64,000 bases of DNA, taken from positions 121,104 through 185,103 of the forward strand of contig CAVRHV010000016.1 of NCBI GenBank assembly GCA_963721075.1. Reading direction: 5' to 3'. The translations under genes were made by a program, and so were the position numbers. Position 1 is the stretch's first letter, and every line of letters begins with the position of its first letter. Below the pieces are notes generated by a model, which saw only the letters and a list, made by a program, of their open reading frames with translations, did not search any database and was not told the origin of the DNA. Below, one piece after another: positions 19,058-29,123 of this stretch. The stretch is from DATFVA01 sp963721075 (lineage in GTDB: Bacteria > Bacteroidota > Ignavibacteria > Ignavibacteriales > Ignavibacteriaceae).

Positions 19058-20437
19058 AACTGAATTTCCGGAACAGGATAGCTACCTGGTATCTCGTTGC
19101 AACGGCACTGCTTATTGCGGGACTTTTCTCTGCCATATACATAATTGTATATAATACCGTTTACTCTCACCTCGATTCCGATCTTGATCTTGAATTGAAC
19201 GAGGTCCGGAACAGTATTGTTAACAGCGGCGGACAGATTATTTTTGCAAATCCTTTCGAATGGAATGAGAGAGAACACGGACAGATTGAAGTGAATCCGA
19301 CATTCGTACAGGTTTCCAGACAAACAAGGTCATATCATAAGGAAGACCGGAAATCTTGTAAGTGATTCACTCGAATTCAGAAAATTTGTAAACAAAAAAA
19401 CTTACTTTAACTCTGAACTGTCAGGATCCCCCATAAGGCAGGTTCAGTACCCATATTTTGATACAAATGGAAAAGTATCAGGCTATCTGTCAATAGCAGT
19501 TCCTCTTGAAGAGTCAGCTCTTGTTTTAAGTAATCTTCGTGAAGCGATGATAATTTCATTTCCGGTAATACTTATCATTCTTTTTCTGGTAACAAGATTG
19601 ATTGCCGGAAAGAGCATTGCCCCTATATATAACGTCATAAATACTGCGAACAAGATCTCAAAGGAAAATATATCAGAACGAATTTCCCTGCCTCCGCATA
19701 ATGATGAGATACATGCTTTAACTTCAACGATAAACGGACTGCTGAACCGGCTTGAAGAAGGCATACTGAGAGAAAGGCAGTTTACTTCAGATGCTTCACA
19801 TGAACTCAGAACGCCCCTCTCAATTATAAAAGGAACTCTGGAAGTACTGATCAGGAAACCAAGGGAAGTAGCACAGTACGAAGAGAAAGTAAGCTACTGC
19901 ATATCGGAAACAGACCGGATGACGAAACTTATCGATCAGCTGCTGCTGCTGGCGCGGTACGATACCGGAAAAATTACCCCGGTTAAGACAGAGTTCCCTT
20001 TTTCGGAAAAAATAGAAACTGTAGTTCAGAGATTAAATACGCTGCTCGAGGAAAAAAGAATAAAAGTTAACAGAGAAATTGATGAAAGCATAATATTGAA
20101 TGCCGATCCCGGAATGACAGAGATAATCCTTGAGAATATTTTAACGAACTCCATTAAATATTCGCCAAAAGAAAATGAGATCGATCTTAAGGCGGTCAGG
20201 AATGGAAGCAGTATTATATTCTCGGTTAAGGATTATGGAATAGGTATGACAGAACAGCAGATAAAAAACATATTCGACAGGTTCTATCGTGCGGACGAAT
20301 CGAGAAGTTCAGATGCAGGCGGGTTCGGACTCGGATTAGCCATCAGTAAAAAACTCTGCGATATACAGAACATCAGGATAGAGGTAGACAGTATCCCCAA
20401 TAAAGGAACAAATTTTACACTTCATATTCCGGCCTGA
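19054..20437 (+). CDS. CusS-type sensor histidine kinase, one-base frameshift
   Basis: Removing one base near 19317-19320 (CC) joins the fragments at 19054 and 19547 into a 460-residue kinase. Order: transmembrane segment ~10-32, a periplasmic sensor loop of ~140 residues, second transmembrane segment, HAMP linker (APIYNVINTANKISKENISERI), HisKA with SDASHELRTPLSI (phospho-His), and HATPase with N-box (ILTNSIKYSP), DYGIGM, FDRFYRAD and GFGLGLAI. It should sense a periplasmic signal, perhaps metal or oxidative stress given the linked rubrerythrin, and phosphorylate the OmpR-type regulator. The frame break is probably an assembly insertion. Confidence 0.9.
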
Positions 20438-20473
20438 TATCAAGCACATTCATTCCTGCTTTTTAAGCAATTT

Positions 20474-20518
20474 TTAAGAATCCATTAAGATTAGTTTTAG
20501 AACTCTCTCCTATGTTTG
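20474..20518 (+). promoter_or_regulatory. Predicted operator and promoter of the exported rubrerythrin
   Basis: Half sites TTAAGAAT (20474), TTAAGATT (20485) and TTTAGAAC (20496) at exact 11-base steps are followed by TATGTTTG at 20511-20518. The distance from first half site to the -7 box is 37 bases, identical to the site at 17811-17855, and the flank CAATTTT/CAATTTTT is shared. This predicts that the adjacent two-component system controls both its own operon and the rubrerythrin gene. Confidence 0.65.
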
Positions 20519-20552
20519 GATAAGTAATTATTTATAAAACAAAGGAGAAAAA

Positions 20553-21176
20553 ATGAAAACATTATTAACAGCAGTAATTTTATTAACCGTCTCAGTTTTA
20601 AGTCTGAATTTTACACTGGATAGAAAAGACTCAATGAAGACAATCGATAACCTTAAAGCCGCAATAACCGGCGAGACAACTGCCAGCGCCAAGTATGCTG
20701 CATATGCTGAAAAGGCAAAACAGGAAGGATATAACAACATAGCTTTATTGTTCGAAGCAGCTTCAAAATCAGAAAGTATTCATGCCGGAAATCATAGAGC
20801 AGCTTTATCTCAGCTGGGCGAAACAATGGGTGAAGTTAAACCGGAATTTACCGTGAAATCAACAAAAGAGAATCTGCAGGATGCCATAAACGGCGAATCA
20901 TATGAAGTCGCAACCATGTATCCTGAATTTATAAAGACAGCTAATGACGGCAAAGTGAATATAGCTCTGATATCATTTAATTATGCTTATCAGACAGAGA
21001 AAAAACACAAAGACTTTTATAAAGAAGCTCTGGATAAACTCAATAACAACCAGGAAAACACTCTTGCTTCAGCATACTATGTTTGTTCAACCTGCGGAAA
21101 TACGTATGCCGGTACAGCTCCCCAGAGATGCGGTATATCTATGACCCCGAGTGAGAGATTCTATAAGATTAACTGA
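20553..21176 (+). CDS. Exported rubrerythrin-like diiron protein
   Basis: 207 residues preceded by AAAGGAG. Unlike usual cytoplasmic rubrerythrins it starts with a hydrophobic signal-like segment (about residues 1-20), suggesting periplasmic location. The erythrin four-helix part carries Glu/His ligands (GETTASAKYAAYAEKA; FEAASKSESIHAGNH; GESYEVATMYPEFI; TEKKHKDFY). The C-terminal rubredoxin-like knuckle has CSTCG, but the second pair reads RCGIS, where a Cys is expected, so one of four ligands is replaced by Ser. It probably reduces peroxide or handles iron. It is predicted to be controlled by the upstream two-component system, and a strong terminator follows. Confidence 0.88.
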   Translation: MKTLLTAVILLTVSVLSLNFTLDRKDSMKTIDNLKAAITGETTASAKYAAYAEKAKQEGYNNIALLFEAASKSESIHAGNHRAALSQLGETMGEVKPEFTVKSTKENLQDAINGESYEVATMYPEFIKTANDGKVNIALISFNYAYQTEKKHKDFYKEALDKLNNNQENTLASAYYVCSTCGNTYAGTAPQRCGISMTPSERFYKIN

Positions 21177-21225
21177 CACAGTATCCATAGCTAGCTCCCA
21201 CAAAATAGCAGGATACTATCCTACA

Positions 21226-21255
21226 AAAAAGCCCGGCTGAATAACCGGGCTTTTT
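21226..21255. terminator. Bidirectional intrinsic terminator
   Basis: AAAAAGCCCGG pairs with CCGGGCTTTTT around a seven-base loop, with T-runs usable on both strands. It sits between rubrerythrin (plus) and rseP (minus). Confidence 0.88.
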
Positions 21256-21278
21256 CTATTAATTAAAAAGGAAATGAT

Positions 21279-22634
21279 CTAAAGGTTTACTATATCGTTG
21301 TAGATGATGAAAGCCATCAGCAGCAGCAGGATTACAAACCCTGTATTCTGAATAGCAACTTTCACCTTAATGGGGATCTCGCGTTTGGTTATTCCTTCAA
21401 TCAGGATTATTATAAGATGACCGCCGTCCAGCACCGGGAAGGGCATAATATTTATAATTGCAAGACTCAGACTCAGCAGCGCAAGGAAGAAAAGAAAACT
21501 GAGGAACCCTGTGTCGGCTGACTGTGCTGCAAGCTGAGCAATTTTAACAGGACCGCCGAATGCCTTACCGAATGCAACCTGTCCGCCGATAACCTTTCCA
21601 ACCATATTGAAGGTAAGATCAGTTACCCGTACAATATCCAGCCACCCGTAATAAAACGAGTCGAAGAATCCGTATGTCCGGAATTCAACCGGTGCATTGG
21701 GATTGGTAACAAGTCCTACTCCAATCAAGCCCTTCTCATCAGGAGTAACAGAAAGCTGCACTGTGTCCTGTCCTCTTTCAACTACGAGGGGCATCGTGGT
21801 ATTTTTATGTCCCGAAATTATTTCGATTGTCTGCTGAACACTGTAAATCTTCTGACCATTTAATCTCAGGAAGATATCGCCTTTTTTAATGCCGGCTTTC
21901 TCCGCAGGGGAATCATTTGTAACCTCGCCGATTGCAGGCTGAAATCCTTCGGGAATTATGAAACGCTCCTGGGTTTCATTTTCAGGAATATCTTTCCTTG
22001 GGATCGTTATAGTCTCTGTCTTATTATTACGCTGAAACTTAACATTAACATCCTGGCCGATCGTATTAACAAATATATCCTGCCTTACATCATCCCAGTT
22101 TTCAACGGGTTTGCCGTTGATTGCAAGAATTTTATCGTTTGCCATAAAACCGAGTGAATCGATCGTGCTTCCCGGTTCAACATAACCAATTTTAGTTGTT
22201 GTTATGACCTGTTTTCCCTGGAAGAAATTTACTCCCCAGAAAATCAGCAGGGCAAGCAGCAGGTTCATTATTACACCTGCGGTAATAACGATTATTTTCT
22301 TCCATGTCGGTTTCGCACGGAATTCATAAGGCTGCGGTTCTTTATCCGCAAATTCGGTATCGAAACTTTCGTCAACCATCCCGGCTATTTTAACATAGCC
22401 GCCCAGAGGGAGGAGGCAGAGGCGGTAATCGGTGTTTCCCTGTCCGTCAAAATCCTTCGGCAGTTCACCGAATGAAAAACCGGAGATCCGGTTCCATCCG
22501 AACAGTCGTTTTCCAAATCCAATAGCAAAAACATCGGCACGCATACCGGTCAGTTTTGCCGCGGCGAAATGACCGAATTCGTGCACAAACACTAGAATTC
22601 CGATCGTTATCGCAAAATATACAATGTACTCCAT
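21279..22634 (-). CDS. rseP: RIP metalloprotease RseP (site-2 protease)
   Basis: 451 residues. The zinc site HEFGH is at residues 18-22 in the first transmembrane helix, and the second conserved motif NIMPFPVLDGGH is near the C-terminus. Two PDZ domains lie between (about 130-215 with GFMANDKILAINGKPV, and 220-300 with AGIKKGDIFLRLNGQ). It cleaves membrane-embedded anti-sigma factors or signal peptides. It lies just downstream of dxr on the same strand, a gene order common in bacteria. Length is normal. Confidence 0.95.
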   Translation of the reverse strand: MEYIVYFAITIGILVFVHEFGHFAAAKLTGMRADVFAIGFGKRLFGWNRISGFSFGELPKDFDGQGNTDYRLCLLPLGGYVKIAGMVDESFDTEFADKEPQPYEFRAKPTWKKIIVITAGVIMNLLLALLIFWGVNFFQGKQVITTTKIGYVEPGSTIDSLGFMANDKILAINGKPVENWDDVRQDIFVNTIGQDVNVKFQRNNKTETITIPRKDIPENETQERFIIPEGFQPAIGEVTNDSPAEKAGIKKGDIFLRLNGQKIYSVQQTIEIISGHKNTTMPLVVERGQDTVQLSVTPDEKGLIGVGLVTNPNAPVEFRTYGFFDSFYYGWLDIVRVTDLTFNMVGKVIGGQVAFGKAFGGPVKIAQLAAQSADTGFLSFLFFLALLSLSLAIINIMPFPVLDGGHLIIILIEGITKREIPIKVKVAIQNTGFVILLLLMAFIIYNDIVNL

Positions 22635-22705
22635 TAAGCGGGGTTCTCCTATTTTTCAAAAACCATATAAATTAGATGCAGATTAGCAAAAATTGTTCCT
22701 CACCT

Positions 22706-23851
22706 CTATAAAGTCAGAGATGCTGTAAATTCTCTGGTCTGCCTGTCCTGTTCAATTATTGTTTCAAGTTCCGGGTGCTTGTGATTATCAAAATGATCAA
22801 GTGCGTTGCAAATCAAAGCAGGAATATCGGAAAATTTTATCTCTTTTTTAAGGAATTTGTCTACCGCTACCTCATTTGCCGCATTAAGGATGCAGGGAGC
22901 GGTTCCTCCGGATTCCAGTGTTCTGTACGCGAGGTTAAGACATTCAAACCGGCTGTGATCGGGCGCAGAAAAAGTAAGACTCGAAATATCCGGAAGACTT
23001 GTCCTTGTGAAATCGTTCTTCAATCTTTCCGGGTAGGTTAATGCATACTGGATGGGAAGCTTCATATCCGGCAGTCCCATCTGTGCCTTTATCGATCCGT
23101 CAACAAACTGCACCATCGAATGTACAATTGACTGAGGATGTATTACCACATCAATTTTTTCTTTCGGAAGATCAAAAAGCCAGTGAGCCTCAATAACTTC
23201 CAGTCCCTTATTCATCATCGTCGCAGAATCTATAGTAATCTTATTTCCCATCTTCCAGTTAGGATGATTAAGGGCATCCTCAACGGTAACGCTGTCGAAC
23301 TGCTCCTTCTCCATTTCCCTGAAGGGTCCGCCCGAAGCCGTTAATATAAGCTTCTCAACCTCTTCCCGTTTTTCGCCTGTTAAACATTGGAATATCGCGC
23401 TGTGTTCTGAATCGACGGGAATAATTTCGGCGTTATGTTTTTCTGAAAGATCTTTAACCAGTTCGCCGGCAACAACAAGGGTTTCTTTGTTTGCGAGGGC
23501 TATTCTTTTGCCGCGTTTTATGGCTTCAATAGTGGGAATTAGTCCTGCAAACCCTACCATTGCACCTACCAGAATATCATAATCAAGCTGCGAGGCCGCG
23601 TATACCAGTCCCTCCTCGCCAGCAAGCACTTTCGTTCTGCTGCTGATCCTTCTCTCAAGTTCTGCTGCAAGTTCTCTGTTCTTGACTACTACAAAAGGAG
23701 GATTAAATTCCTTTATCTGCGGTTCAAGAAGGTCGATCCTTGTATTGACGGTGAGTGCGGTTACACGGAATTTGTCGGGAAAGTTCCTGATTACATTCAG
23801 AGCATTTATCCCTATCGAACCGGTAGATCCCAGTATTAATAAATTTTTCAT
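22706..23851 (-). CDS. dxr: 1-deoxy-D-xylulose 5-phosphate reductoisomerase
   Basis: 381 residues from the ATG at 23851. The frame stays open to 23932, but MKNLLILGSTGSIG is the normal N-terminus of the family. It converts DXP to MEP with NADPH, the committed step of the non-mevalonate isoprenoid pathway. Visible motifs are GSTGSIG (NADPH), ANKETLV, VDSEHSAIFQ, ASGGPFRE and MGNKITIDSATMMNKGLEVIEAHWLF (metal and substrate). It is upstream of rseP in the same direction. ispG of the same pathway is at 42835. Confidence 0.96.
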   Translation of the reverse strand: MKNLLILGSTGSIGINALNVIRNFPDKFRVTALTVNTRIDLLEPQIKEFNPPFVVVKNRELAAELERRISSRTKVLAGEEGLVYAASQLDYDILVGAMVGFAGLIPTIEAIKRGKRIALANKETLVVAGELVKDLSEKHNAEIIPVDSEHSAIFQCLTGEKREEVEKLILTASGGPFREMEKEQFDSVTVEDALNHPNWKMGNKITIDSATMMNKGLEVIEAHWLFDLPKEKIDVVIHPQSIVHSMVQFVDGSIKAQMGLPDMKLPIQYALTYPERLKNDFTRTSLPDISSLTFSAPDHSRFECLNLAYRTLESGGTAPCILNAANEVAVDKFLKKEIKFSDIPALICNALDHFDNHKHPELETIIEQDRQTREFTASLTL

Positions 23852-24096
23852 TACTACTTTTTTAAAACAGACATTAAAAGTAACTAAGTAAGCCTTTTTT
23901 AGCAATGTAATTCGCTGGTTTTCCTCCTTCACCAGCCAGGCTGAAAAAGAGAGCGAACGGCACTTTTTTTTGTCTGAAATTACTAATTAAGAAATTAAAG
24001 TTCAGAATTTACACAATATGTGATGATTTTATCATTATTGGTATTTAGTTTAACACTCAATTTTCTTCGAAAAATTCAATTTAACCCGGGAGGCTT

Positions 24097-25227
24097 ATGA
24101 GAATGTTCAAAGCTATGCTTATTATGTTTGCTGCATTTCTGCTTATTTCCGAAACTTATTCACTGCCCAGGTATGCGCTTCAGATGGGGGGAACATGTGC
24201 CGACTGTCATGTCAATCCAACCGGGGGACTAATGAGGAACTCGGGCGGGTGGTATTTCGGAAAGAACGTTCTTCCGATGGAAAGACCGAGTAAAGAATTT
24301 CCAATGAGTAACAAGCTGAATGAGAATATTCAGTTTGGACTGGATTTCAGGGGAAATGGACTGCTTTATATGACCGATTCAACCAAAAGAATTGATTTCC
24401 AGAGGATGACAGGTTCTATATATACCAACGTTGATTTTTCTGAAAAGATAAGCGCGTTTGCACGTTATGATTTTATATGGCAGATATGGGAAGCCTATGG
24501 AATCGCACATATTCTTCCAAATGACGGGTATATAAAAGGAGGAAGTTTCACTCCGAATTACGGGATCAGAATAGCCGACCATACAGCATATACGCGCGGA
24601 GGCGACCTCGGGATTATAACCTCGGGGGCTTCCAAAAGAGGATTGATCTTCGATCCCCGTTATGTTGAAAGCGGTATTGAAGTTGGACAGTATATTTCCA
24701 ACTTTGCGTTGATTACCGCAAGCGTGGGAAACTCGCGCTCTCCAAATGTATTTGTAACAGACCCAACCTATATGGCAAACGTGATGTTTTATCCTACTGT
24801 TTCTGATGTCGCTGCTTTAATGTTTGGCGGATCAGTTGCAATTTTCCGGCAGCAGGTTTTCCAGGTATCAGGTGTTAAATTCCCGCAGGTGCAGATGTAC
24901 GGGGGATATGCAGGGATCGGTATAGGTGATTTCACTTTAATGGGAGAGTATGATATTGCAAATAACTATGTCAAACAGGACTCAGCATCGACTGCGATTA
25001 TGATAGAGGCTGCCTATAAGGTCATAAAAGGACTCTCGGCAGTCGTAAGATACGACCGTTTCGATCCGCTGGATTCAAGAGAGAATGATGATATAAGCAG
25101 ACTGATCGTCGGCTTTGAGGTGCATCCATACAGCTTCGTAGAAATTCGACCCCAGTACCGATTCCAGATGGAGCATCCATCAATTATGAATGATACTTTC
25201 TTAGTTCAGTTCCATTTGTGGTATTGA
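24097..25227 (+). CDS. Outer-membrane beta-barrel protein with an N-terminal c-type haem motif
   Basis: 376 residues. Signal peptide (about 1-22), then immediately CADCH at residues 34-38, a single CxxCH covalent haem-binding motif followed by GGLMRNSGGW. The rest is an amphipathic beta-strand-rich sequence with a typical barrel end (FHLWY, terminal aromatic). GGGAGG lies just upstream, and either the ATG at 24097 or that at 24103 could be used. It combines a monohaem segment with a porin-like barrel. Its role is not known to me, but electron transfer across or at the outer membrane is a reasonable hypothesis. The next gene is a ferritin/VIT iron transporter. Confidence 0.78.
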   Translation: MRMFKAMLIMFAAFLLISETYSLPRYALQMGGTCADCHVNPTGGLMRNSGGWYFGKNVLPMERPSKEFPMSNKLNENIQFGLDFRGNGLLYMTDSTKRIDFQRMTGSIYTNVDFSEKISAFARYDFIWQIWEAYGIAHILPNDGYIKGGSFTPNYGIRIADHTAYTRGGDLGIITSGASKRGLIFDPRYVESGIEVGQYISNFALITASVGNSRSPNVFVTDPTYMANVMFYPTVSDVAALMFGGSVAIFRQQVFQVSGVKFPQVQMYGGYAGIGIGDFTLMGEYDIANNYVKQDSASTAIMIEAAYKVIKGLSAVVRYDRFDPLDSRENDDISRLIVGFEVHPYSFVEIRPQYRFQMEHPSIMNDTFLVQFHLWY

Positions 25228-25259
25228 GAACCTAATTCGCCAATCCGTTCAATTCTTTG

Positions 25260-25267
25260 TATTTTTG
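25260..25267 (+). promoter_or_regulatory. Possible -7 promoter element
   Basis: TATTTTTG matches TAnnTTTG and lies 24 bases before the ATG at 25292. If used, transcription starts near 25274, which supports the ATG at 25286 or 25292 as the real start. No good -33 TTTG is seen at the expected distance. Confidence 0.35.
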
Positions 25268-25291
25268 CACTTTAATAATACCAGGATGAGA

Positions 25292-26401
25292 ATGGCGGAT
25301 AATAAATCAGTAACGATCTGGAAGTCGCATTTACAGGAAGAAATTGACGCATCATACCTGTACAAAATACTTGCAGGGATGGAGACTGATGCGAAGCAGA
25401 AGGATATTTATTCACGGCTTTCAGATATCGAGCAGAAGCATATAAAGGTCTGGCGGGACTTATTATTAAAACATAACGCGAAACTTAAAGATGAAAAACC
25501 CTCCTTTAAAGCTAAATCCCTTGTCTGGCTTTCAGGAAAGTTCGGGCCATGGATTCTGGCTAAGGCACTGATGAATGAGGAAGCAGAAGAAGTAAGATCA
25601 TATCTCAGTCTTCATAAAACAAGCTCAGATAAAGAAACAAAAGACATCGCACTTCAGCTGGCAAAGGATTCTGCTGAGCACGCCAATAAACTGATGGATA
25701 TTAAGGGAACCACAGAAGAACCCTGGCATCGTTCGGAATCAGGGGGACTTTTAAGAAACGTTGTTTACGGATTTAATGATGGACTGACAGCCAACTTTGG
25801 TCTTATCGCGGGAGTAATCGGTGCGGCTGTCGCCCCGCATATAATTTTAATTTCAGGTATATCAGGAATGATCGCCGATGCTCTCTCAATGGGTTCATCA
25901 GGATATCTCGCTGCAATTAGTGAGAAAGAGGTATATGATCACGAAAGAAAGATGGAGAAGGAAGAGATCCTTCTTATGCCTGAGCTTGAAACAGAAGAGC
26001 TTGCTCTTATTTATGAATCGAAAGGTATGAGCAAAGAGGATTCAGCTAATCTGGCGGGTGAGGTGATGAAAGACCCCGCGCAGGCACTCGAAGAGAAAGT
26101 AAGAGTTGAGCTGGGGATCGGTGAAGCGAATATGAGTCCCTTCCGTGAAGGCTGGATAACAGGTTTAGCAACTATGATCGGTGCTCTTATCCCTGTTTTC
26201 CCTTTCTTCTTTTTAACGGGAAGTGCTGCGATATGGACTGCTTTTACTATTGCCATGCTGGCCCATTTCGGTGTGGGTGCAGCGAGAAGCTTCTTTACCG
26301 GCAGAGGAATATTTCGCAGCGGCTTCGATATGTTTGTGGTAGGTTTTGGAATAGCCGCTGCAGGCTATTTCATCGGCGAATTCATTTCAAAATTCTTTTA
26401 G
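25292..26401 (+). CDS. Ferritin-like domain fused to VIT1/CCC1 iron transporter
   Basis: 369 residues from the ATG at 25292, with AGGA six bases upstream. The N-terminal ~140 residues are a ferritin/rubrerythrin-like four-helix domain with Glu/His ligands (HLQEEIDASYLYKIL, DIEQKHIKVW, MNEEAEEVRSY, AKDSAEHANKLM). The C-terminal part is a VIT1/CCC1 transporter (YGFNDGLTANFGLIAGVIGA, GMIADALSMGSSGYLAA, and three more membrane helices near the end). This layout resembles the membrane-bound ferritin MbfA, which exports iron or manganese in response to metal or peroxide stress. It lies 65 bases after the haem-barrel gene. Confidence 0.9.
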   Translation: MADNKSVTIWKSHLQEEIDASYLYKILAGMETDAKQKDIYSRLSDIEQKHIKVWRDLLLKHNAKLKDEKPSFKAKSLVWLSGKFGPWILAKALMNEEAEEVRSYLSLHKTSSDKETKDIALQLAKDSAEHANKLMDIKGTTEEPWHRSESGGLLRNVVYGFNDGLTANFGLIAGVIGAAVAPHIILISGISGMIADALSMGSSGYLAAISEKEVYDHERKMEKEEILLMPELETEELALIYESKGMSKEDSANLAGEVMKDPAQALEEKVRVELGIGEANMSPFREGWITGLATMIGALIPVFPFFFLTGSAAIWTAFTIAMLAHFGVGAARSFFTGRGIFRSGFDMFVVGFGIAAAGYFIGEFISKFF

Positions 26402-26402
26402 T

Positions 26403-28950
26403 CTACGCTGAGTTTCTGCTTGCGTTGATATTGCCGTATAAAGATCTCTGAACGATCTTTTCATAAACTTCAGCATCAGCAGTATTCTGTTCTCTTTTCT
26501 GCAGCGCATACTGCTGAATAACAAGAAGCGGCAGCACAAGCTGTTCTCTTATCTTAACTGAATCCCTTGTTACCGGATCCTCCTCCATCAGAGTGCCGTA
26601 GCCGGAAATCAGCAGCGTCATCTCTTTCGAGAGTTTATATTCATCGTAAAGTATGTTCCAGAATTCCTTATACTCTTTGTCTTTTGCAATGTATGAGGTT
26701 AATTCAAAATTGCATTTCAATAGCGACATCATACTGTTGAGTATCATAACTTTAAAATATTCCGCATCCTTAAATAGATTCTTTTAAATCACTCTGTCTG
26801 CCTTTATCGATCAACGTTTTAATTGCGGTACCGAGTCCGAAATAGCCCGGAACATTCTGCTTAAGCTGACTCCATGAACCCACGAAGGGAATAGCCCGCA
26901 GATCCCTAAGATCCAGTTCCTTTCCCGAACCCCTCTTTGCCGGCCTGCTGCCTATATTGGTCTTTCCGTAATATTTCAGCGTGCTTTTATTCTCCAGGTA
27001 AGGAACGAACATCTTATGGTTCTTTAGGTCATTATATTTATCATAGCTGATCTGAGCGAGTTCCTCGATCAGTTCTCTTGATTCTTCTGATATAATGTTT
27101 TCATCTGCAAATAAGCGGTTCGATAATCCAGCAGTGATAAGCTGCTCACAGTTATGCATAAAATGTTCTTTTGTTCCGTATTTGCTTGTTATTGTTTGTC
27201 CCTGTATGGTCAGCTGAATTGCATGGTTGGCAATGTCGGGACCCTGAGCCGCATAGAATCTGTGTGTTTTACCTCCGCCCCGTGCAGGTGGACCGCCTCT
27301 TCCGTCAAAGAACACTGCTTCAATATTATATTCATTACAAACAGCAGTAAGGTGTTCTTTTGTTTTAAATATCGACCAGTTTGCCTGCAGGTAGCCGCCG
27401 TCCTTTGTTCCGTCAGAGAATCCCAGCATTATAGTCTGACGGTTACCCCTGTTCTTTATATGCTGCCTGTACTCAGGTATATCAAACAGCTCTCTCATTA
27501 TCTGTTCAGCGTTCTTCATCCCCTCCATTGACTCGAATAGGGGTATTATGTCAAATGGTATTTTCCCTTTATCCCATCCGCACCATCTCAGAAGTGCGTA
27601 GACAAACAGCACGGAATAAATATCCTCCGAATTGCTGATTATATATCTGCTGCAGCCTTCCTCTCCGTTCTTTTCCTGTATATGCTTAAGCTGTTTAATA
27701 TTTATTATTGTGTCTTTTACGAGCTTATCTTTGAATTGGTCACTATTAACGTGGATCTTTTTACTTACCAGGATTGCAGTCAGATCCTTTTGTGAGATTT
27801 TATCCGTACTCTTTCCAATGCTCTTCTCCTTCTTAAGTATTTCGTCGACGGTCTTTTTATGAACATTATGATTCTGCCTTATATCGAGCGAAGCAAAATG
27901 AGTCCTGAACAATCTCACCTTATCAATAAGAGTATCCAGCTCATCCAGGTAGAGACTGTTGTATTTCTTTATCAGCTTCTCCCTCACGGCATTAAGCGGA
28001 TTTATTATCTCTTCATACTTTACCACTGCATCGGGATTAAACCTGCATATGGATAACTTCTCAGTAAGTTCCGCTATAGTATCCTGAACGTCTCTGAAAG
28101 TCAGCTCCTTTGAAAGATCTTTTACGTCATGGTAATAGCATTTCATAAGAGTCATACGAAGTTCATCCGCAACTGCGGCAGTAGTATCGGAAGTAACAAA
28201 GGGATTTCCGTCGCGGTCGCCTCCGGGCCAGAAACCGAGTTGAATGATATTTGTATTATCGAATTTACCTCCCGGTATTTGATTTTTAATCTCCCGATAG
28301 AGTTCACCCGCAGCATCGTAATAAACGCTTCTGAGAAAGTAGATGATATTTTTTGCCTCATCCAGGGGAGTAGGTTTCTTTTCATTCACCAGTGAAGTGA
28401 GACCAAGCTGCTGAAGTGTAAGGTCCATCCCCGGAATGTCATTTTCTGCTACCAGGTTTCTCAGTCTGCCTATGATATCAAGAACGGGATAGGAGTAAAA
28501 CTGAGTGGGATGAGCAGTAAAGACAATTCTCACGCTGAACTTTGAAAGCGTATCAAGGATATCTTTTTGTGAATGAGTCGTATCGGAGAGATTTATATAA
28601 TCCTTAAGTGAGAGCGTTTCCTCCAGTTTCAGGATCTCCGGGAAGGCGGCATCTTCGATGCTGTCATATAATACTACCTGCCGCTCAATATACTGGATCA
28701 CCCTGAACATAAAGTCGATCTTCTCATCTTCAGTATTCAGGTCTGCATGCGTGCGGAAGAAAGATTCCATTATGGTGATGGGATCCCTGCCGGCATCCAG
28801 GTCTCTTTTGAAGACGCTCTGCATTAAGGGAATAAGCATTCCGATATTGCTTATGCTGCGGAACGGCAGGTTCAGGAAAAGGCTGTTATAGACGTTAAAC
28901 TTATTCTTTACCGAACGCTCGAATTCTTTTTCTTTTACGGTGTTGCTCAT
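26403..28950 (-). CDS. ppc: Phosphoenolpyruvate carboxylase, one-base frameshift
   Basis: Removing one T from the run near 26782-26784 joins the frames 28950-26770 and 26760-26403 into an 848-residue PEP carboxylase, close to the usual size. It carboxylates PEP to oxaloacetate, replenishing the TCA cycle. Signatures: VFTAHPTQFYSYP (catalytic His), GFWPGGDRDGNPFV, FDGRGGPPARGGGKTH, GFSDGTKDGGYL and the C-terminal end RSLYGNINASRNSA. It ends one base from the convergent VIT gene. The split falls between two conserved blocks, and both sides align without loss, so a sequencing insertion is likely. Confidence 0.93.
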
Positions 28951-29123
28951 TTCTGCGGCTCAATAGTTACGTTAAATCTAAATAAAACTAACTAACTACT
29001 CAAATGATAAGAATTTTCCGCCGCGGCTGCGGCTGGTGGAATGAAGTTTATGTATGTAAATCTTTTAACATATCGCTGCACTGCAGCGAAGAAATATATC
29101 GAAGGGATAGGCTGAATTGGTGA
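28951..29123. other. Intergenic region between ppc and brnA
   Basis: Contains the ppc upstream region and a GC-rich stretch with repeated CGGCTG near 29022-29035. No terminator or RNA gene is clear. Confidence 0.3.
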
